Made by a program: the position numbers and the translations under genes. The notes beneath the pieces are model-generated. The model made no database searches, was not told the origin of the DNA, and worked only from the letters and a program-made list of their open reading frames with translations. This document shows positions 8,549 to 17,526 of a stretch of DNA of 64,000 nucleotides, one piece after another (the first letter of the stretch is position 1; every line of letters begins with the position of its first letter). Location of the stretch: NCBI RefSeq assembly GCF_000716785.1, contig NZ_JNYY01000012.1, positions 1 to 64,000 on the forward strand, given 5' to 3'. The stretch comes from Amycolatopsis vancoresmycina. GTDB taxonomy: Bacteria; Actinomycetota; Actinomycetes; Mycobacteriales; Pseudonocardiaceae.

Positions 8549-9561
8549 GACGACGCCGTTTCCTCCCCGAAGGGGCCGGTCGCGTCGAGCAGGAACCGGC
8601 GCAGGGTCTCCGCGGCTTCGGCGGCCTCCCTGGCGGAGGTCGCATAGCGGTCCGCCAGGCCGCCGGGGCGGCTGCCGGAGAACTGTGCTGCCAGTTTCCG
8701 GGCCAGGCCCGCCTTTTCGTCGAGCGCGCGCAGCGCCTTCTCCAGCGCGAACCGGAACTCGTCGTCGTGGGCGGCGAACAGGGCCTGCGCCGACCAGGCG
8801 TGCCCGATCCGGCAGCGGTACCGGCCCTCCGGGTCGACTTCGGTGAGCCCACCCTGGCAGTCGGGGCAGGTGTACCCCGAGCCGTCGTGCTCGGCGGGCG
8901 GGAACGCGCCTGCCCGCACCGACTCGCGCGCGATCCGGTCCTCCAGCAGGAGCATTTCCGCGGGCGGCGGCACCGCGGACGGCTCCACCGGCATCCGGAC
9001 CAGCTTGTCGAGCAACGCGCCGAGTTCACCGGCCCGCACCACGTGCTCGGTGTCCACCGCGGCCAGCGCGTTCTGCGGCATCCCACCGTACAGCGCGTCG
9101 TCGGGGTCCTGGACCACGGCGGCACCGCCCCGGTCCACGATCGCGCGCAGCCCGGCGGCCCCGTCGTCCAGCACCCCGGAGAGCACGACGCCGATGACCT
9201 TCGGCCCGCCGGTCAGCGCGGCCGAGCGGAAGGTCGCGTTGATCGCCGGCCGGTGCCCGTTCTCGGTCGGTCCCCGCGTGAGGACCAGGGCGCCGTCTTC
9301 GGTGAGCAGGTGCCGGTCGGGCAGCGCGACGTACACGGTGCCCGGCTCGATCGGCGTGCCGTGGCGGGCGGGCCGGGCGGGCAACGGGCCGGCCCGGTCG
9401 AGGATCCGGGCCAGTGCGCTCTGGGTGCCGGCGGCGAGGTGCATGACGACGAGCAGCGCCCCGGGGAAGTCCGGCGGCAGGGCGGACATCATCGTGCGCA
9501 GCGCTTCGACCCCGCCGGCCGAGGCGCCGACGACCACGAGGTCACGCCGGAAAGGTGGCAC
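8545..9561 (-). CDS. CheB-type methylesterase with a zinc-ribbon-like tail
   Basis: A 338-aa protein from GTG 9561, chosen because AGGAGG lies 9 bp upstream; a GTG 18 bp further out overlaps that site. Residues 1-185 are a CheB methylesterase domain without a receiver domain: GASAGG with the nucleophile Ser, MHLAAG with the His and GVLDDGAAG with the Asp of the triad. The second half is unusual: after a linker, CPDC and a later Cys in YRCRIGHAWS suggest a small metal site, followed by a charged helical tail. Two AGTGAAC repeats lie upstream. It is the second gene of the four-gene signalling operon. Confidence 0.88.
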   Translation of the reverse strand: MPPFRRDLVVVGASAGGVEALRTMMSALPPDFPGALLVVMHLAAGTQSALARILDRAGPLPARPARHGTPIEPGTVYVALPDRHLLTEDGALVLTRGPTENGHRPAINATFRSAALTGGPKVIGVVLSGVLDDGAAGLRAIVDRGGAAVVQDPDDALYGGMPQNALAAVDTEHVVRAGELGALLDKLVRMPVEPSAVPPPAEMLLLEDRIARESVRAGAFPPAEHDGSGYTCPDCQGGLTEVDPEGRYRCRIGHAWSAQALFAAHDDEFRFALEKALRALDEKAGLARKLAAQFSGSRPGGLADRYATSAREAAEAAETLRRFLLDATGPFGEETASS

Positions 9562-9609
9562 CCACCCCCACCTCCTCACTGTTCACTTCACGGTAGTAGA
9601 GGCCGTTCA

Positions 9610-10242
9610 CTACGTCGAGTAGCCCCCGCGGCCGGAGCTAAACGCCGTCAGCGAGGCTTCCCGGCCGACGTGGTCCACGACGGCCCCGGCGATGCGGGAC
9701 AGCGGCAGCACGGCGTGGACCAGGCCGGTGCCGATGGCGGCGCCGGGCATGCCGAAGTGCGCCGACGTCGCCTCGTCCTGGGCGAACACGGTGCCGCCGC
9801 ACCGCGCGACGGCGCGGATCCCGGCCTGCGCGTCGGTGCCCTTGCCGGTCAGGACGACCGCCAGCGCCCGGGGCCCGCAGGTGACGGCGAGCGTGGCCAG
9901 CAGCAGGTCCGCCGACGGCCGCGCGGGCGGCAACGGGCCGGAGTCGACCAGCACGACGCTTTGCTCCGGGGTCAGCAGGAGGTGCCGTCCGGCCGGCACG
10001 ACCAGCACCACGCCCGGTGCGAGGGCGTCGCCGTCCCGGGCTTCGGCGACCCGCAGCGCAGTGCGCTCGGCCAGGATCGACGTCAGGTGGCTCGCGCGGA
10101 ACGGGTCCAGGTGCTGGGCGACCAGGACCGCCGCGGGGAGGTCCGCGGGAAGCGGGCCGAGCACCCGCGCGAGGGCGTCCAGGCCACCGGCCGAGGCGAC
10201 CAGGGCGACGACCGGCACCCGCGCCGGATGGCCGGCGGTCAC
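9610..10242 (-). CDS. CheB-type methylesterase, minimal form
   Basis: A 210-aa stand-alone CheB methylesterase domain from GTG 10242. The catalytic pattern is VASAGGLDAL (Ser), AQHLDPF (His) and TGKGTDAQAG (Asp). There is no receiver domain, so activity is not controlled by direct phosphorylation of this chain. It lies 48 bp upstream of the longer CheB gene and is its paralogue. Two CheB proteins to one CheR in the same operon is unusual and may mean different substrates. Confidence 0.85.
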   Translation of the reverse strand: MTAGHPARVPVVALVASAGGLDALARVLGPLPADLPAAVLVAQHLDPFRASHLTSILAERTALRVAEARDGDALAPGVVLVVPAGRHLLLTPEQSVVLVDSGPLPPARPSADLLLATLAVTCGPRALAVVLTGKGTDAQAGIRAVARCGGTVFAQDEATSAHFGMPGAAIGTGLVHAVLPLSRIAGAVVDHVGREASLTAFSSGRGGYST

Positions 10243-10406
10243 CGGCGCTCACCGCCGGCGACGACCGGCGAAATCCGCCGTCCTGCTCGACGGGCCCGCA
10301 CCGATCCATCGTGTCACGGATCCGGGGCGGCGACCAGCGGACCGGGCCGGCCGCGGACGTGAGATGCTCGACCGCGCAGGCAGGCCGAAGGCGGGAGGCG
10401 CAGCGG

Positions 10407-10799
10407 GTGACCACCTGGATCGACGTGATCAACTTTGTCCGGACGCGGTACGAGGTCCTCGAGGAGTCGGAGGGCTGGCTGCGGTTCCGGCTGGAGGGCC
10501 CGCGGAACCGCACCCAGCAGGCGACGGTGCACCACCTCGCCGAGCTCGACGGCGGCTCCTGGATCGAGATCTCCTCCCCGGTCGGCTGGGCCGACCGGGT
10601 CGACCTGCGGCGGCTGCTCGAGCTCGCCGGCGCCTCGGCGGTCGGCGGCGCGGCGGTGGTCGACGGCGTCGCGCTGCTCAAGCACACGGTGCCGCTGGAG
10701 GACCTCAGCATCCAGGAGGAGTTCGAGCGCCCGTTGAAGGCGGTCGTCGCCCGCGCGGACGCGTTCGAGCACGAGCTCACCGACGCCGACGAGTTCTGA
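10407..10799 (+). CDS. Hypothetical protein, possibly YbjN/CesT-like
   Basis: A 130-aa protein from a GTG at 10407 behind GGGAGG. It starts TTWIDVINFVRTRYEVLEES and alternates helix, several beta strands and a C-terminal helix, a pattern like the YbjN or type III chaperone fold; this is only a fold guess. It is acidic and cytosolic, without motifs for catalysis. It diverges from the CheB genes and converges with the ChaB gene. Confidence 0.7.
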   Translation: MTTWIDVINFVRTRYEVLEESEGWLRFRLEGPRNRTQQATVHHLAELDGGSWIEISSPVGWADRVDLRRLLELAGASAVGGAAVVDGVALLKHTVPLEDLSIQEEFERPLKAVVARADAFEHELTDADEF

Positions 10800-10817
10800 C
10801 CGTCCACACCGGACAGG

Positions 10818-11225
10818 TCAGGCTCCGGCGCGGCGCGCCCGGTCGGTGCGCCGCCGGTTCTCCTTCTCCAGCGCGGTGACGAGCTCGTCCTTCGACATCC
10901 GGGACCGCCCGGGGACACCGAGCTGCTTCGCGCGTTCGTAGAGGTGCTGCCGGCTCGCGGTCGCGTTCACGCCGCCGCGGGTCGGCCGCTCCGGCTGCCC
11001 GGCCCCGCCGGCGGCCTGTTCGTCGGACGGCCCGCGTTCGGGTTTGGGTTCCCAGTGGTCGCCGACCTTCTCGAAGGTGTGTTTCAGCGCCGAGTAGGCG
11101 GTCTGCTGGGCCCGTCGGCCGGGGCCGTAGGTCCGCAGGGCGGAGTCGTGCGCGGCCACCCAGGTGTCCTGGGCCTTGCGCGGCGACCGCAGAAGGGTGC
11201 TGGGCAGGTCTTCGCGTCCGGGCAT
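10818..11225 (-). CDS. ChaB domain protein
   Basis: A 135-aa protein. Residues 1-60 match the ChaB fold: an N-terminal LPSTLLRSPRKAQDTWVAAH segment, then AYSALKHTFEKVGDHW. After a Gly/Pro-rich linker, residues 85-130 (ASRQHLYERAKQLGVPGRSR and following) resemble a SAP/Rho-N-type helical DNA- or RNA-binding module. ChaB is named as a cation transport regulator in E. coli, but in actinomycetes the family tracks with general stress genes. A sigma-B-like promoter lies immediately upstream, which fits a stress role (inference). Confidence 0.85.
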   Translation of the reverse strand: MPGREDLPSTLLRSPRKAQDTWVAAHDSALRTYGPGRRAQQTAYSALKHTFEKVGDHWEPKPERGPSDEQAAGGAGQPERPTRGGVNATASRQHLYERAKQLGVPGRSRMSKDELVTALEKENRRRTDRARRAGA

Positions 11226-11235
11226 GCGGGCTCGG

Positions 11236-11261
11236 CTACCCGGTCGCCGGGGTGGTGAAAC
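11236..11261 (-). promoter_or_regulatory. Sigma-B-type promoter for the ChaB gene
   Basis: On the minus strand GTTT (11258-11261) is followed after 16 bp by GGGTAG (11236-11241), close to the GNNT-N14-16-GGGTAY pattern of stress sigma factors in Streptomyces. It ends 10 bp before the ATG. Confidence 0.55.
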
Positions 11262-11387
11262 GGCGACGTGCGGCCACGCCGCGGATCCGGCTGCCGTCCG
11301 AAGAGGACCGGCGGGAGCCTCCCGTGCGGTGCCACGGCGGGATCGGGCATTCTGGGGGCCGGTGTGTTCGGGGACGAGAGGGCGGAC

Positions 11388-13370
11388 ATGGGTGTTTCAC
11401 CCGATTTGACCATTCCGGCGCGGGTCGACAGCCCGGTGCCGCCGCAGCCACCCGCTTCCGGCGTGGCCCGGTGGCTGCTGGAGCACCGGGTGGCGCCCGT
11501 CGGGCGGGCCGGCGGTGAAGACCACGGCACGCCGCAGGCCTGGTGGAAGGTCATGTGCCTGACCGGCGTCGACTACTTCTCCACCCTCTCCTACCTGCCC
11601 GGGATCGCCGCGCTCGCCGCCGGGGCGCTGTCGCCGCTCGCGACGCTGCTGATCGTCGCGCTGACCCTGTTCGGCATGCTCCCGATGTACCGCCGGGTCG
11701 CCCGCGAGAGCCCGCACGGGCAGGGCTCGGTGGCCATGCTGGAGAACCTGCTGCCGTTCTGGCGGGGCAAGCTGTTCGTGCTCACGCTGCTCGGGTTCGT
11801 CGCCACGTCGTGGATCATCACGATCACCCTGTCGTCGGCCGACGCCACTGTGCACATGCTCGAAAACCCGTACCTGCCCGGGTTCCTGCACGGGCACGCG
11901 GTGCTGATCACCGTCGTGCTGCTGCTGATCCTCGGCGGCGTGTTCCTGCTCGGGTTCAGCGAGGCCGTCGGGGTTGCCATCCCCCTCGTCGCCGTCTTCC
12001 TGCTGCTCAACGCCGTGGTCACGGTCGCCGGCGTGATCGACCTGCTCGGCGACTCCGCCGCGCTGTCGCACTGGACCGACGCGCTGACCGCCGGCGGCGG
12101 CGGGTTCGGCGGCATCATCGGGCCCGCGGTCATCGCGTTCCCGATGCTGGTGCTGGGCCTGTCCGGGTTCGAGACCGGCGTCAGCATGATGCCGCTGGTG
12201 GCGGCGGACGGGAAGACCGCCGAGGAGAAGCTCGAGTCCCGGATCCGCAACACGCGCAAGCTGCTGACCGCCGCGGCGCTCATCATGTCGGTGTTCCTGA
12301 TCGCGACCAGCTTCGTCACGACCGTGCTGATCCCCGCCGACGCGTTCAAGGACGGCGGTGAGGCCAACGGCCGGGCCATGGCCTACCTGGCCCACCACGA
12401 ACTCGGCGAGATCTTCGGGACGGTGTACGACGTCAGCAGCGTCCTGATCCTGTGGTTCGCCGGCGCCTCGGCGATGGCCGGGCTGATCAACATCGTGCCG
12501 CGGTACCTGCCGTCCTACGGCATGGCCCCGGAGTGGGGCCGCGCCGTCCGGCCGGTGGTGATCGTCTACACGGCGATCAGCATCCTGATCACCATCGCGT
12601 TCGGCGCGGACGTCAACGCCCAAGCCGGCGCGTACGCGACCGGCATCCTGGCGATGATGGTCTCGGGCGCGGTCGCGGTCAGCATCTCGGCGATCCGGCA
12701 CCGGCAGCGCGGCGCCGCGGCCGGCTTCCTCGTGCTCACGCTGGTCCTGCTCTACGCCCTGGTCGAGAACGTCATCGAGAAGCCGGACGGGATCGCCATC
12801 TCGGCGCTGTTCATCCTCGGGATCATCGTGGTCTCGCTGGTTTCCCGGGTCACCAGGACCACGGAGTTGCGGGCCGACCACATCGAGTTCGACGACGAGG
12901 CGCGCCGGTTCATCACGGAATCACTGGCCCACGACGGCGCCCTGCACATCATCGCCAACCGCCGCCAGGGCGGCGACGACGCCGAGTATTCGGCCAAGGA
13001 AGCCGAGCAGCGCGCGATGAACCCGGTGCCCGGCGCGGCGGACATCCTGTTCCTCGAGATCGACGTGGTGGACCCGTCGGAGTTCAGCAACGTGCTGAAG
13101 GTCCGAGGAGTCGACATCGACGGCCACCGGGTGCTCCGCGCGGCGAGCCCGGCGGCCCCCAACGCGATCGCGGCGATCCTGCTGGCGCTGCGCGACGTGA
13201 CGGGGGTCCGGCCGCAGTGTCATTTCGAGTGGGCTGAAGGGAATCCGCTCGGCCACTTGTTCCGTTACCTGCTCCTCGGCCGCGGCGACACGGCACCGGT
13301 CGTGCGGGAGATCATCCGCAGCAGCGAGAAGGACCCGGACCGCCGCCCGGGCATCCACGTCGGCGGCTGA
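11388..13370 (+). CDS. APC superfamily amino-acid permease
   Basis: A 660-aa membrane protein from the ATG at 11388, which has GAGAGGG upstream. After a soluble N-terminus of about 55 residues, MCLTGVDYFSTLSYLPGIAA opens the APC-type core with about 12 hydrophobic helices, including GLSGFETGVSMMPL. A soluble C-terminal domain of about 160 residues follows the last helix. It probably imports an amino acid or related solute by cation symport; the substrate cannot be told. The long cytosolic tail suggests regulation. A strong terminator follows directly. Confidence 0.82.
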   Translation: MGVSPDLTIPARVDSPVPPQPPASGVARWLLEHRVAPVGRAGGEDHGTPQAWWKVMCLTGVDYFSTLSYLPGIAALAAGALSPLATLLIVALTLFGMLPMYRRVARESPHGQGSVAMLENLLPFWRGKLFVLTLLGFVATSWIITITLSSADATVHMLENPYLPGFLHGHAVLITVVLLLILGGVFLLGFSEAVGVAIPLVAVFLLLNAVVTVAGVIDLLGDSAALSHWTDALTAGGGGFGGIIGPAVIAFPMLVLGLSGFETGVSMMPLVAADGKTAEEKLESRIRNTRKLLTAAALIMSVFLIATSFVTTVLIPADAFKDGGEANGRAMAYLAHHELGEIFGTVYDVSSVLILWFAGASAMAGLINIVPRYLPSYGMAPEWGRAVRPVVIVYTAISILITIAFGADVNAQAGAYATGILAMMVSGAVAVSISAIRHRQRGAAAGFLVLTLVLLYALVENVIEKPDGIAISALFILGIIVVSLVSRVTRTTELRADHIEFDDEARRFITESLAHDGALHIIANRRQGGDDAEYSAKEAEQRAMNPVPGAADILFLEIDVVDPSEFSNVLKVRGVDIDGHRVLRAASPAAPNAIAAILLALRDVTGVRPQCHFEWAEGNPLGHLFRYLLLGRGDTAPVVREIIRSSEKDPDRRPGIHVGG

Positions 13371-13373
13371 TGC

Positions 13374-13407
13374 CCTCGGCGGCGGGGCACCTGCTTCGCC
13401 GCCGAGG
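13374..13407 (+). terminator. Terminator of the permease gene
   Basis: A perfect 11-bp stem (CCTCGGCGGCG / CGCCGCCGAGG) with a 12-nt loop lies 3 bp after the stop codon. Confidence 0.7.
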
Positions 13408-13420
13408 CTCGCTGGCGTGG

Positions 13421-13975
13421 GCCGGGCCAGCTGCCGGGGCTCGCGCTGGGGCGGGCCACACCACCCGACTCCCCTGCCGACAGCCAGGCTCGCAGCCCTG
13501 GCTCCGCTCAGCAGGCGGTCATCGCACCGATGGGGGCGGGCCGCCCCGGCGGTCCGAGGGGTCTGGGTCCAGCCCACGGTCGCCCGCCGGGCGGCGCGCC
13601 TGGGCTTGGGCCTGAGGAGCCTGGGATGGCTGCGGGGCCGCCGGGCGGCGGCCGCAGGCCGGGCGTTCGGGCGGCGGCGCAGAGGCGGGCCAGCCGCAGA
13701 GGGCCGAACCAGCTACCGGAGCTCGCGCCGAGGGCGGTCCATCCCAGCCAACTCCCCCGCCGACGCCCGCGGCATCCGGGCTCCTTCAGCAGGCGATCAT
13801 CGCGCCGGTGGAGGCGGGCCACCCCGGCGAGCCGGGGCGCGCGACGGAGCCCGCGCCGGCCCCCGATCGCCCGCCGGGCGGCGGGCCTGGGCCTGAGTCT
13901 GGGACTGGGCCCGAGCCGGGGCCCGGGACGGCTGCGGGGCCGCCGGCCGCCGGGCGCGGGCCGGGCGCTCGGGCG
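13421..13975. repeat. Degenerate tandem duplication of the tail of the next gene
   Basis: Two diverged copies (about 13421-13690 and 13703-13975, offset 278-282 bp) align along most of their length. The right copy contains the last 55-60 codons of the minus-strand membrane protein gene; the left copy repeats the stop-codon context (GCAGGCGGTCATCGCACC against GCAGGCGATCATCGCGCC) and then the tail. This fills the 426-bp gap between the permease and that gene; no separate gene is seen in the left copy. Confidence 0.7.
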
Positions 13976-14171
13976 GTGGCACCGGGCCCGGCCGGTTGAC
14001 CCACGAGTCGAAGAGCAGGATCAAGCCCGCGAAGACGGCGAACCCGATCCCCAGCCCCACGTTGACCAGTGCGCCGAGGATCCCCGCGACGAGCAGCACC
14101 GGGAACACCGCCATCAGGCAAAACGGGTCGATCCGGCCGAATTTCGGGCGCTTTCCTTCGCGCGGACTCAC
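13797..14171 (-). CDS. Small membrane protein with a Pro/Arg/Ala-rich tail
   Basis: A 124-aa protein from GTG 14171. Residues 1-14 are basic, then two close hydrophobic helices cover about residues 15-50. From residue 53 on, the chain is a low-complexity Pro, Arg, Ala and Gln tail, probably cytosolic and disordered. No family is recognised. The DNA of the tail is duplicated just downstream. The gene diverges from the glycosidase gene, with a palindrome between them. Confidence 0.7.
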   Translation of the reverse strand: MSPREGKRPKFGRIDPFCLMAVFPVLLVAGILGALVNVGLGIGFAVFAGLILLFDSWVNRPGPVPPPERPARARRPAAPQPSRAPARAQSQTQAQARRPAGDRGPARAPSRAPARRGGPPPPAR

Positions 14172-14229
14172 GCCGGGTTCCTTCGCGCCATTCCTGCAGT
14201 ATGCAGGGCGCGGCCCGGCGTTGCCACCC

Positions 14230-14250
14230 GATCGGCCCATCTGGCCGATC
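14230..14250. promoter_or_regulatory. Palindromic operator candidate
   Basis: Perfect inverted repeat GATCGGCC, 5-nt spacer, GGCCGATC, between the divergent membrane protein and glycosidase genes. This size and position fit a dimeric repressor site. Confidence 0.5.
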
Positions 14251-14369
14251 ATAATCACGGCGGGTGAGCACTGCGTGACGGCGGACAGAAACGGACAGGA
14301 TTCCGCCGGTTCCGGGGAAGAACCGGCGAGTCCGTGGTGCAATGGCGCCCGCCGGAAAGGGGTAGGCGC

Positions 14370-16385
14370 ATGAAGCGGCTCGGTCACGCACTCCTGGTCC
14401 TGGTCACGATGGGCAGCGCACTCGCCGGGGCCGCCGCCCCGGCCACCGCGAGCCCCGCACCGCCCTCGCTGGTGTTCGCCAACCCGGACAGTCAGGCGCT
14501 GTTCGGCAGCGCCTACGCCGCCGCGCTGCAGAACCTGTTGCGCACCAACACCATCGCCTACGACGCCAAGTACGACCGGGCCGGGCTGCTCGACCCGGCC
14601 ACCGGGATCGTCCGCGCCGGCGGCGGGTACGCCCAGCCCTGGACCCGCGACGCGTCGGTCAACAGCTGGAACGCCGCCAGCCTGCTCGACCCGGCCCTGG
14701 CGAAGAACACGCTGTGGGCGGTCGTCGACAAGGACGCGACCGGTGCCCTGCGCGTGCAGCAGGACGACCAGCAGTGGGACCAGGTCGTCTGGGTCACCGC
14801 CGCCTGGCACCACTACCTGGTCACCGGCGACCGCGGGTTCCTCGAGAACGCCTACCGGACCGCGGCGGACACGCTGGCCATCCGCGAACACGCCACCACG
14901 GCCGGCTACAACACCGCGTACGGCCTGTTCACCGGCGCGTCGTTCTTCAACGACGGGATCGCCGGCTACCCCGCGCCGCCCGCGGACGCGACCGAGTCGG
15001 TCAGCACCGGGAGCATGCCGTGGCCGGGCGTCGCGAGCGGGATGTACCTGAGCACCAACGAGCTCTACTACGCCGCCTACGTCAACGCCGCCAACATGGC
15101 CGAGACGCTGGCCCGGCCGGAGACCGCCGGGTACCGGGCCAGGGCCGAGGCGCTCCGGACGGCGATCAACGACCACTTCTGGAACCCCGCCACCGGGCTG
15201 TACGACTACCAGCTCCTGGCCGACGGCCGCCGCGGCGCCTTCCAGGAGGGCACCGGGCTGGCGTTCGCGCTGATCTTCGGCGTCGCGAACCCCGCGCAGG
15301 CCCGGTCGATCGTGAGCCACGCCCGGGAACTGCCCTGGGGCATGCCGGACACCTACCCGAACTGGGCGCGCTACAGCGACGCGCAGCCCGGCCGGCACAA
15401 CGCCATCGTCTGGCCGCTCGTCCAGGGGCTGTGGGCGAAAGCCCTCGCCGGGCAGGGCGAAACGAACGCCTACGCCGCGGAAACCGCGCGCCTGGCCAAG
15501 CTGGCCGGCGCCAACAGCGGGTTCTGGGAGATCCACCACGGCACCACCGGTGTCGTCGACGGCGGCTGGCAGCGGCTGGGCGACACCGTGAAGTTCCACT
15601 GGGGCTCCGAACCGGACCAGACGTGGTCGGCCACGGCGTTCCTCGACATGATCCACACCGGCCTGTTCGGGCTGACCTTCACTGACCGCGGACTGTCGTT
15701 CACCCCGCACCTGCCGGCCGGCTGGGGCGACGTCACGCTGCGGAACGTGCGGTACCGCGCGGCGAACCTCACCGTCACGCTGCACGGCGCGGGCGCCGCG
15801 ATCCGGTCGGTCGCGGTGGACGGCCGGGCCGCCCGCGCGGAGCTGCCGGCCACGCTGACCGGCGACCACACCGTCGACATCACCCTCGCCGGCGCCCCGG
15901 CCGGCGACCGGGACGGCGACGGCGTGCCCGACGCGCAGGACCGCTGCGCCGACACCGCGGGCACCGCGGCCCTCACCGGCTGCCCCGACCCGGCGCACCT
16001 GGAAGCCGAGGACGCGCACAACTCCGGCGGCGTGAAGACGAACGTGAACCACACGGGCTATTCGGGCCGCGCGTTCCTCGACGGCCTCTGGGCGCAGGGT
16101 GCGTCGAGCTCCTTCACCGTGCACCGCACCACGACGGCGCCGGCCCGCGGCCCGATCACCGTCCGGTACGCCAACGCCAACAGCGACACGCGCACGATGA
16201 CGCTGTCCGTGGACGGGCAGCCGCTGCGGCAGGTCGCCTTCCCGAAGGTGTCCGACAGCTGGGACGCGTGGGGCACGACGACGTTCGCCGACGTGCCGCT
16301 GACCGGCCGGGACCCGGTGGTGACCCTGTCCTACGGCCCGGGCGACACCGGCGCGATCAACCTCGACTGGCTGGCGTACCGCTAG
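14370..16385 (+). CDS. Secreted six-hairpin glycosidase with calcium-loop linker and CBM35-like module
   Basis: A 671-aa protein with a signal peptide (residues 1-27, cleavage near ATA-SP). Residues 30-490 form an (alpha/alpha)6-type glycosidase region with QPWTRDASVNSW near the expected active-site start and many Trp/Tyr/Asp motifs as in GH63/GH37-like enzymes. A thrombospondin-type calcium loop (DRDGDGVPDAQDRC) links to a C-terminal carbohydrate-binding module of about 125 residues (EAEDAHNSGG and later INLDWLAYR, CBM35-like). It likely releases sugars from an extracellular polysaccharide; the substrate is unknown. Its stop overlaps the stop of the facing gene by 3 bp. Confidence 0.82.
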   Translation: MKRLGHALLVLVTMGSALAGAAAPATASPAPPSLVFANPDSQALFGSAYAAALQNLLRTNTIAYDAKYDRAGLLDPATGIVRAGGGYAQPWTRDASVNSWNAASLLDPALAKNTLWAVVDKDATGALRVQQDDQQWDQVVWVTAAWHHYLVTGDRGFLENAYRTAADTLAIREHATTAGYNTAYGLFTGASFFNDGIAGYPAPPADATESVSTGSMPWPGVASGMYLSTNELYYAAYVNAANMAETLARPETAGYRARAEALRTAINDHFWNPATGLYDYQLLADGRRGAFQEGTGLAFALIFGVANPAQARSIVSHARELPWGMPDTYPNWARYSDAQPGRHNAIVWPLVQGLWAKALAGQGETNAYAAETARLAKLAGANSGFWEIHHGTTGVVDGGWQRLGDTVKFHWGSEPDQTWSATAFLDMIHTGLFGLTFTDRGLSFTPHLPAGWGDVTLRNVRYRAANLTVTLHGAGAAIRSVAVDGRAARAELPATLTGDHTVDITLAGAPAGDRDGDGVPDAQDRCADTAGTAALTGCPDPAHLEAEDAHNSGGVKTNVNHTGYSGRAFLDGLWAQGASSSFTVHRTTTAPARGPITVRYANANSDTRTMTLSVDGQPLRQVAFPKVSDSWDAWGTTTFADVPLTGRDPVVTLSYGPGDTGAINLDWLAYR

Positions 16386-17173
16386 CGGACCGCGAAGACC
16401 ATCCCGATGTCGGCGGCCGCCTGGACCGGGTCCTGCACGGCCTCGACGGTGAAGCCGCGCGCGGTGAAGACGTCACGGACGGTTTCGCGGTGCTGCCCCC
16501 AGCCTTCGACCTCGACGACGGCCTGCCGGACCAGCGGCCAGTGCCGGTCTTCCAGGCCGCGCAGCACGTCGAGCTCGGCGCCTTCGACGTCGACCTTGAG
16601 CAGGTCGACGCGGTCGATGCCCTGTTCGTCGAGCACCGCCGAGAGCGGCCGGACGCGGACGCGGTGGGTCTCGAGCTGCCGCATCACCCGCAGCTTGCGC
16701 CCGACGATCCCGCGCAGCACGGGCGCGGGCACGCGGCGCAGGCCGGCGCCGAGTCCGCCGCGGCGGATCATCTCGACGACGCTGGCGGTGACTCGCCGCC
16801 GCTCGGCCTCGACGTTCCCCTCGTCCCGCCACGACGACGAGAAGATCGTCGCCGCCGGGAAGTAGCTGAAGTCGAGCTCGTCCTCGCGGGCGGCCAGGCC
16901 GTAAGGCAGCGCTTTCAGGCGGCCGCCGAAGAAGTCGCGGCCGTTGCGGTCGAGGGTCGCGTGCAGCGGCGGCAGCGGCTCGAACGCGTAGATCCGCACG
17001 TCCCCGTCCAGCCGCTCGTACACGGCCGCGGAGAAGACTCCGATGTTGGCGCCGACGTCGAGGACGGTGGCGCCGGGGGCGAGGCCGATCCCGTTGGCGA
17101 AGTAGGCGCCCACCTCTTCGCGCAGGAAGGACACCTCCCACGGGTTGATGCTGTGCAGGTCGATCGCGTCCAT
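16382..17173 (-). CDS. FkbM family methyltransferase
   Basis: A 263-aa protein from ATG 17173; GTG 17179 is an equal alternative. The SAM-binding motif VLDVGANIGVFSAAVYE is followed by YAFEPLPPLHATL, and later VDLLKVDVEGAELDVLRGL, the hallmark of FkbM O-methyltransferases. The family methylates hydroxyls of sugars or natural products. No biosynthetic cluster is nearby, so the substrate is open; a link with the glycosidase facing it is possible but unproven. Confidence 0.88.
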   Translation of the reverse strand: MDAIDLHSINPWEVSFLREEVGAYFANGIGLAPGATVLDVGANIGVFSAAVYERLDGDVRIYAFEPLPPLHATLDRNGRDFFGGRLKALPYGLAAREDELDFSYFPAATIFSSSWRDEGNVEAERRRVTASVVEMIRRGGLGAGLRRVPAPVLRGIVGRKLRVMRQLETHRVRVRPLSAVLDEQGIDRVDLLKVDVEGAELDVLRGLEDRHWPLVRQAVVEVEGWGQHRETVRDVFTARGFTVEAVQDPVQAAADIGMVFAVR

Positions 17174-17246
17174 GGTCACGCGCAGAGGCTTATCAGCATC
17201 GGATTCCGCGGGGCACCCCCGTTCGGCGGCACTCCCCGCCGCGGCT

Positions 17247-17513
17247 TCAGTCCCCGGGTTCGTCTTCGATGTGCAGGGCGCCCTGTTCCGGGCCTGCGGC
17301 CACGGCCGGGCCCGCGTCCACCGCGACCTCGTCGGGCTCGGTGTCGGACGGCGGCCCGTCGCCCTCGACCGGCTCCAGCTGGATCGGGTCCTGCATCACC
17401 TCGCCGGTGTCGGGGTCCTCGCGCGCCCACTTGCGGGAGTCCTGGCCGCCGGGGTCGTGGTCGAGCTCGAGCCGCTCCTGCTGCTCGGAGCGGGCAGTGT
17501 CCGGTTCGGACAT
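17247..17513 (-). CDS. Small acidic hypothetical protein
   Basis: An 88-aa, highly acidic and probably disordered protein beginning MSEPDTARSEQQERLELDHD. The start is set by AGGAGGT spaced 8 bp before the ATG. It has no cysteines and no hydrophobic core. It follows the DUF5709-like gene by 13 bp and probably shares its transcript. Such proteins are common beside stress genes in actinomycetes (inference). Confidence 0.7.
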   Translation of the reverse strand: MSEPDTARSEQQERLELDHDPGGQDSRKWAREDPDTGEVMQDPIQLEPVEGDGPPSDTEPDEVAVDAGPAVAAGPEQGALHIEDEPGD

Positions 17514-17526
17514 TCGTGGTACCTCC

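Noticed and set aside
13370..13690. Plus-strand frames rich in Arg, Gly and Pro after the permease
   Set aside because: They fall in the degenerate duplication and have no ribosome site or family; they are GC-rich noise.
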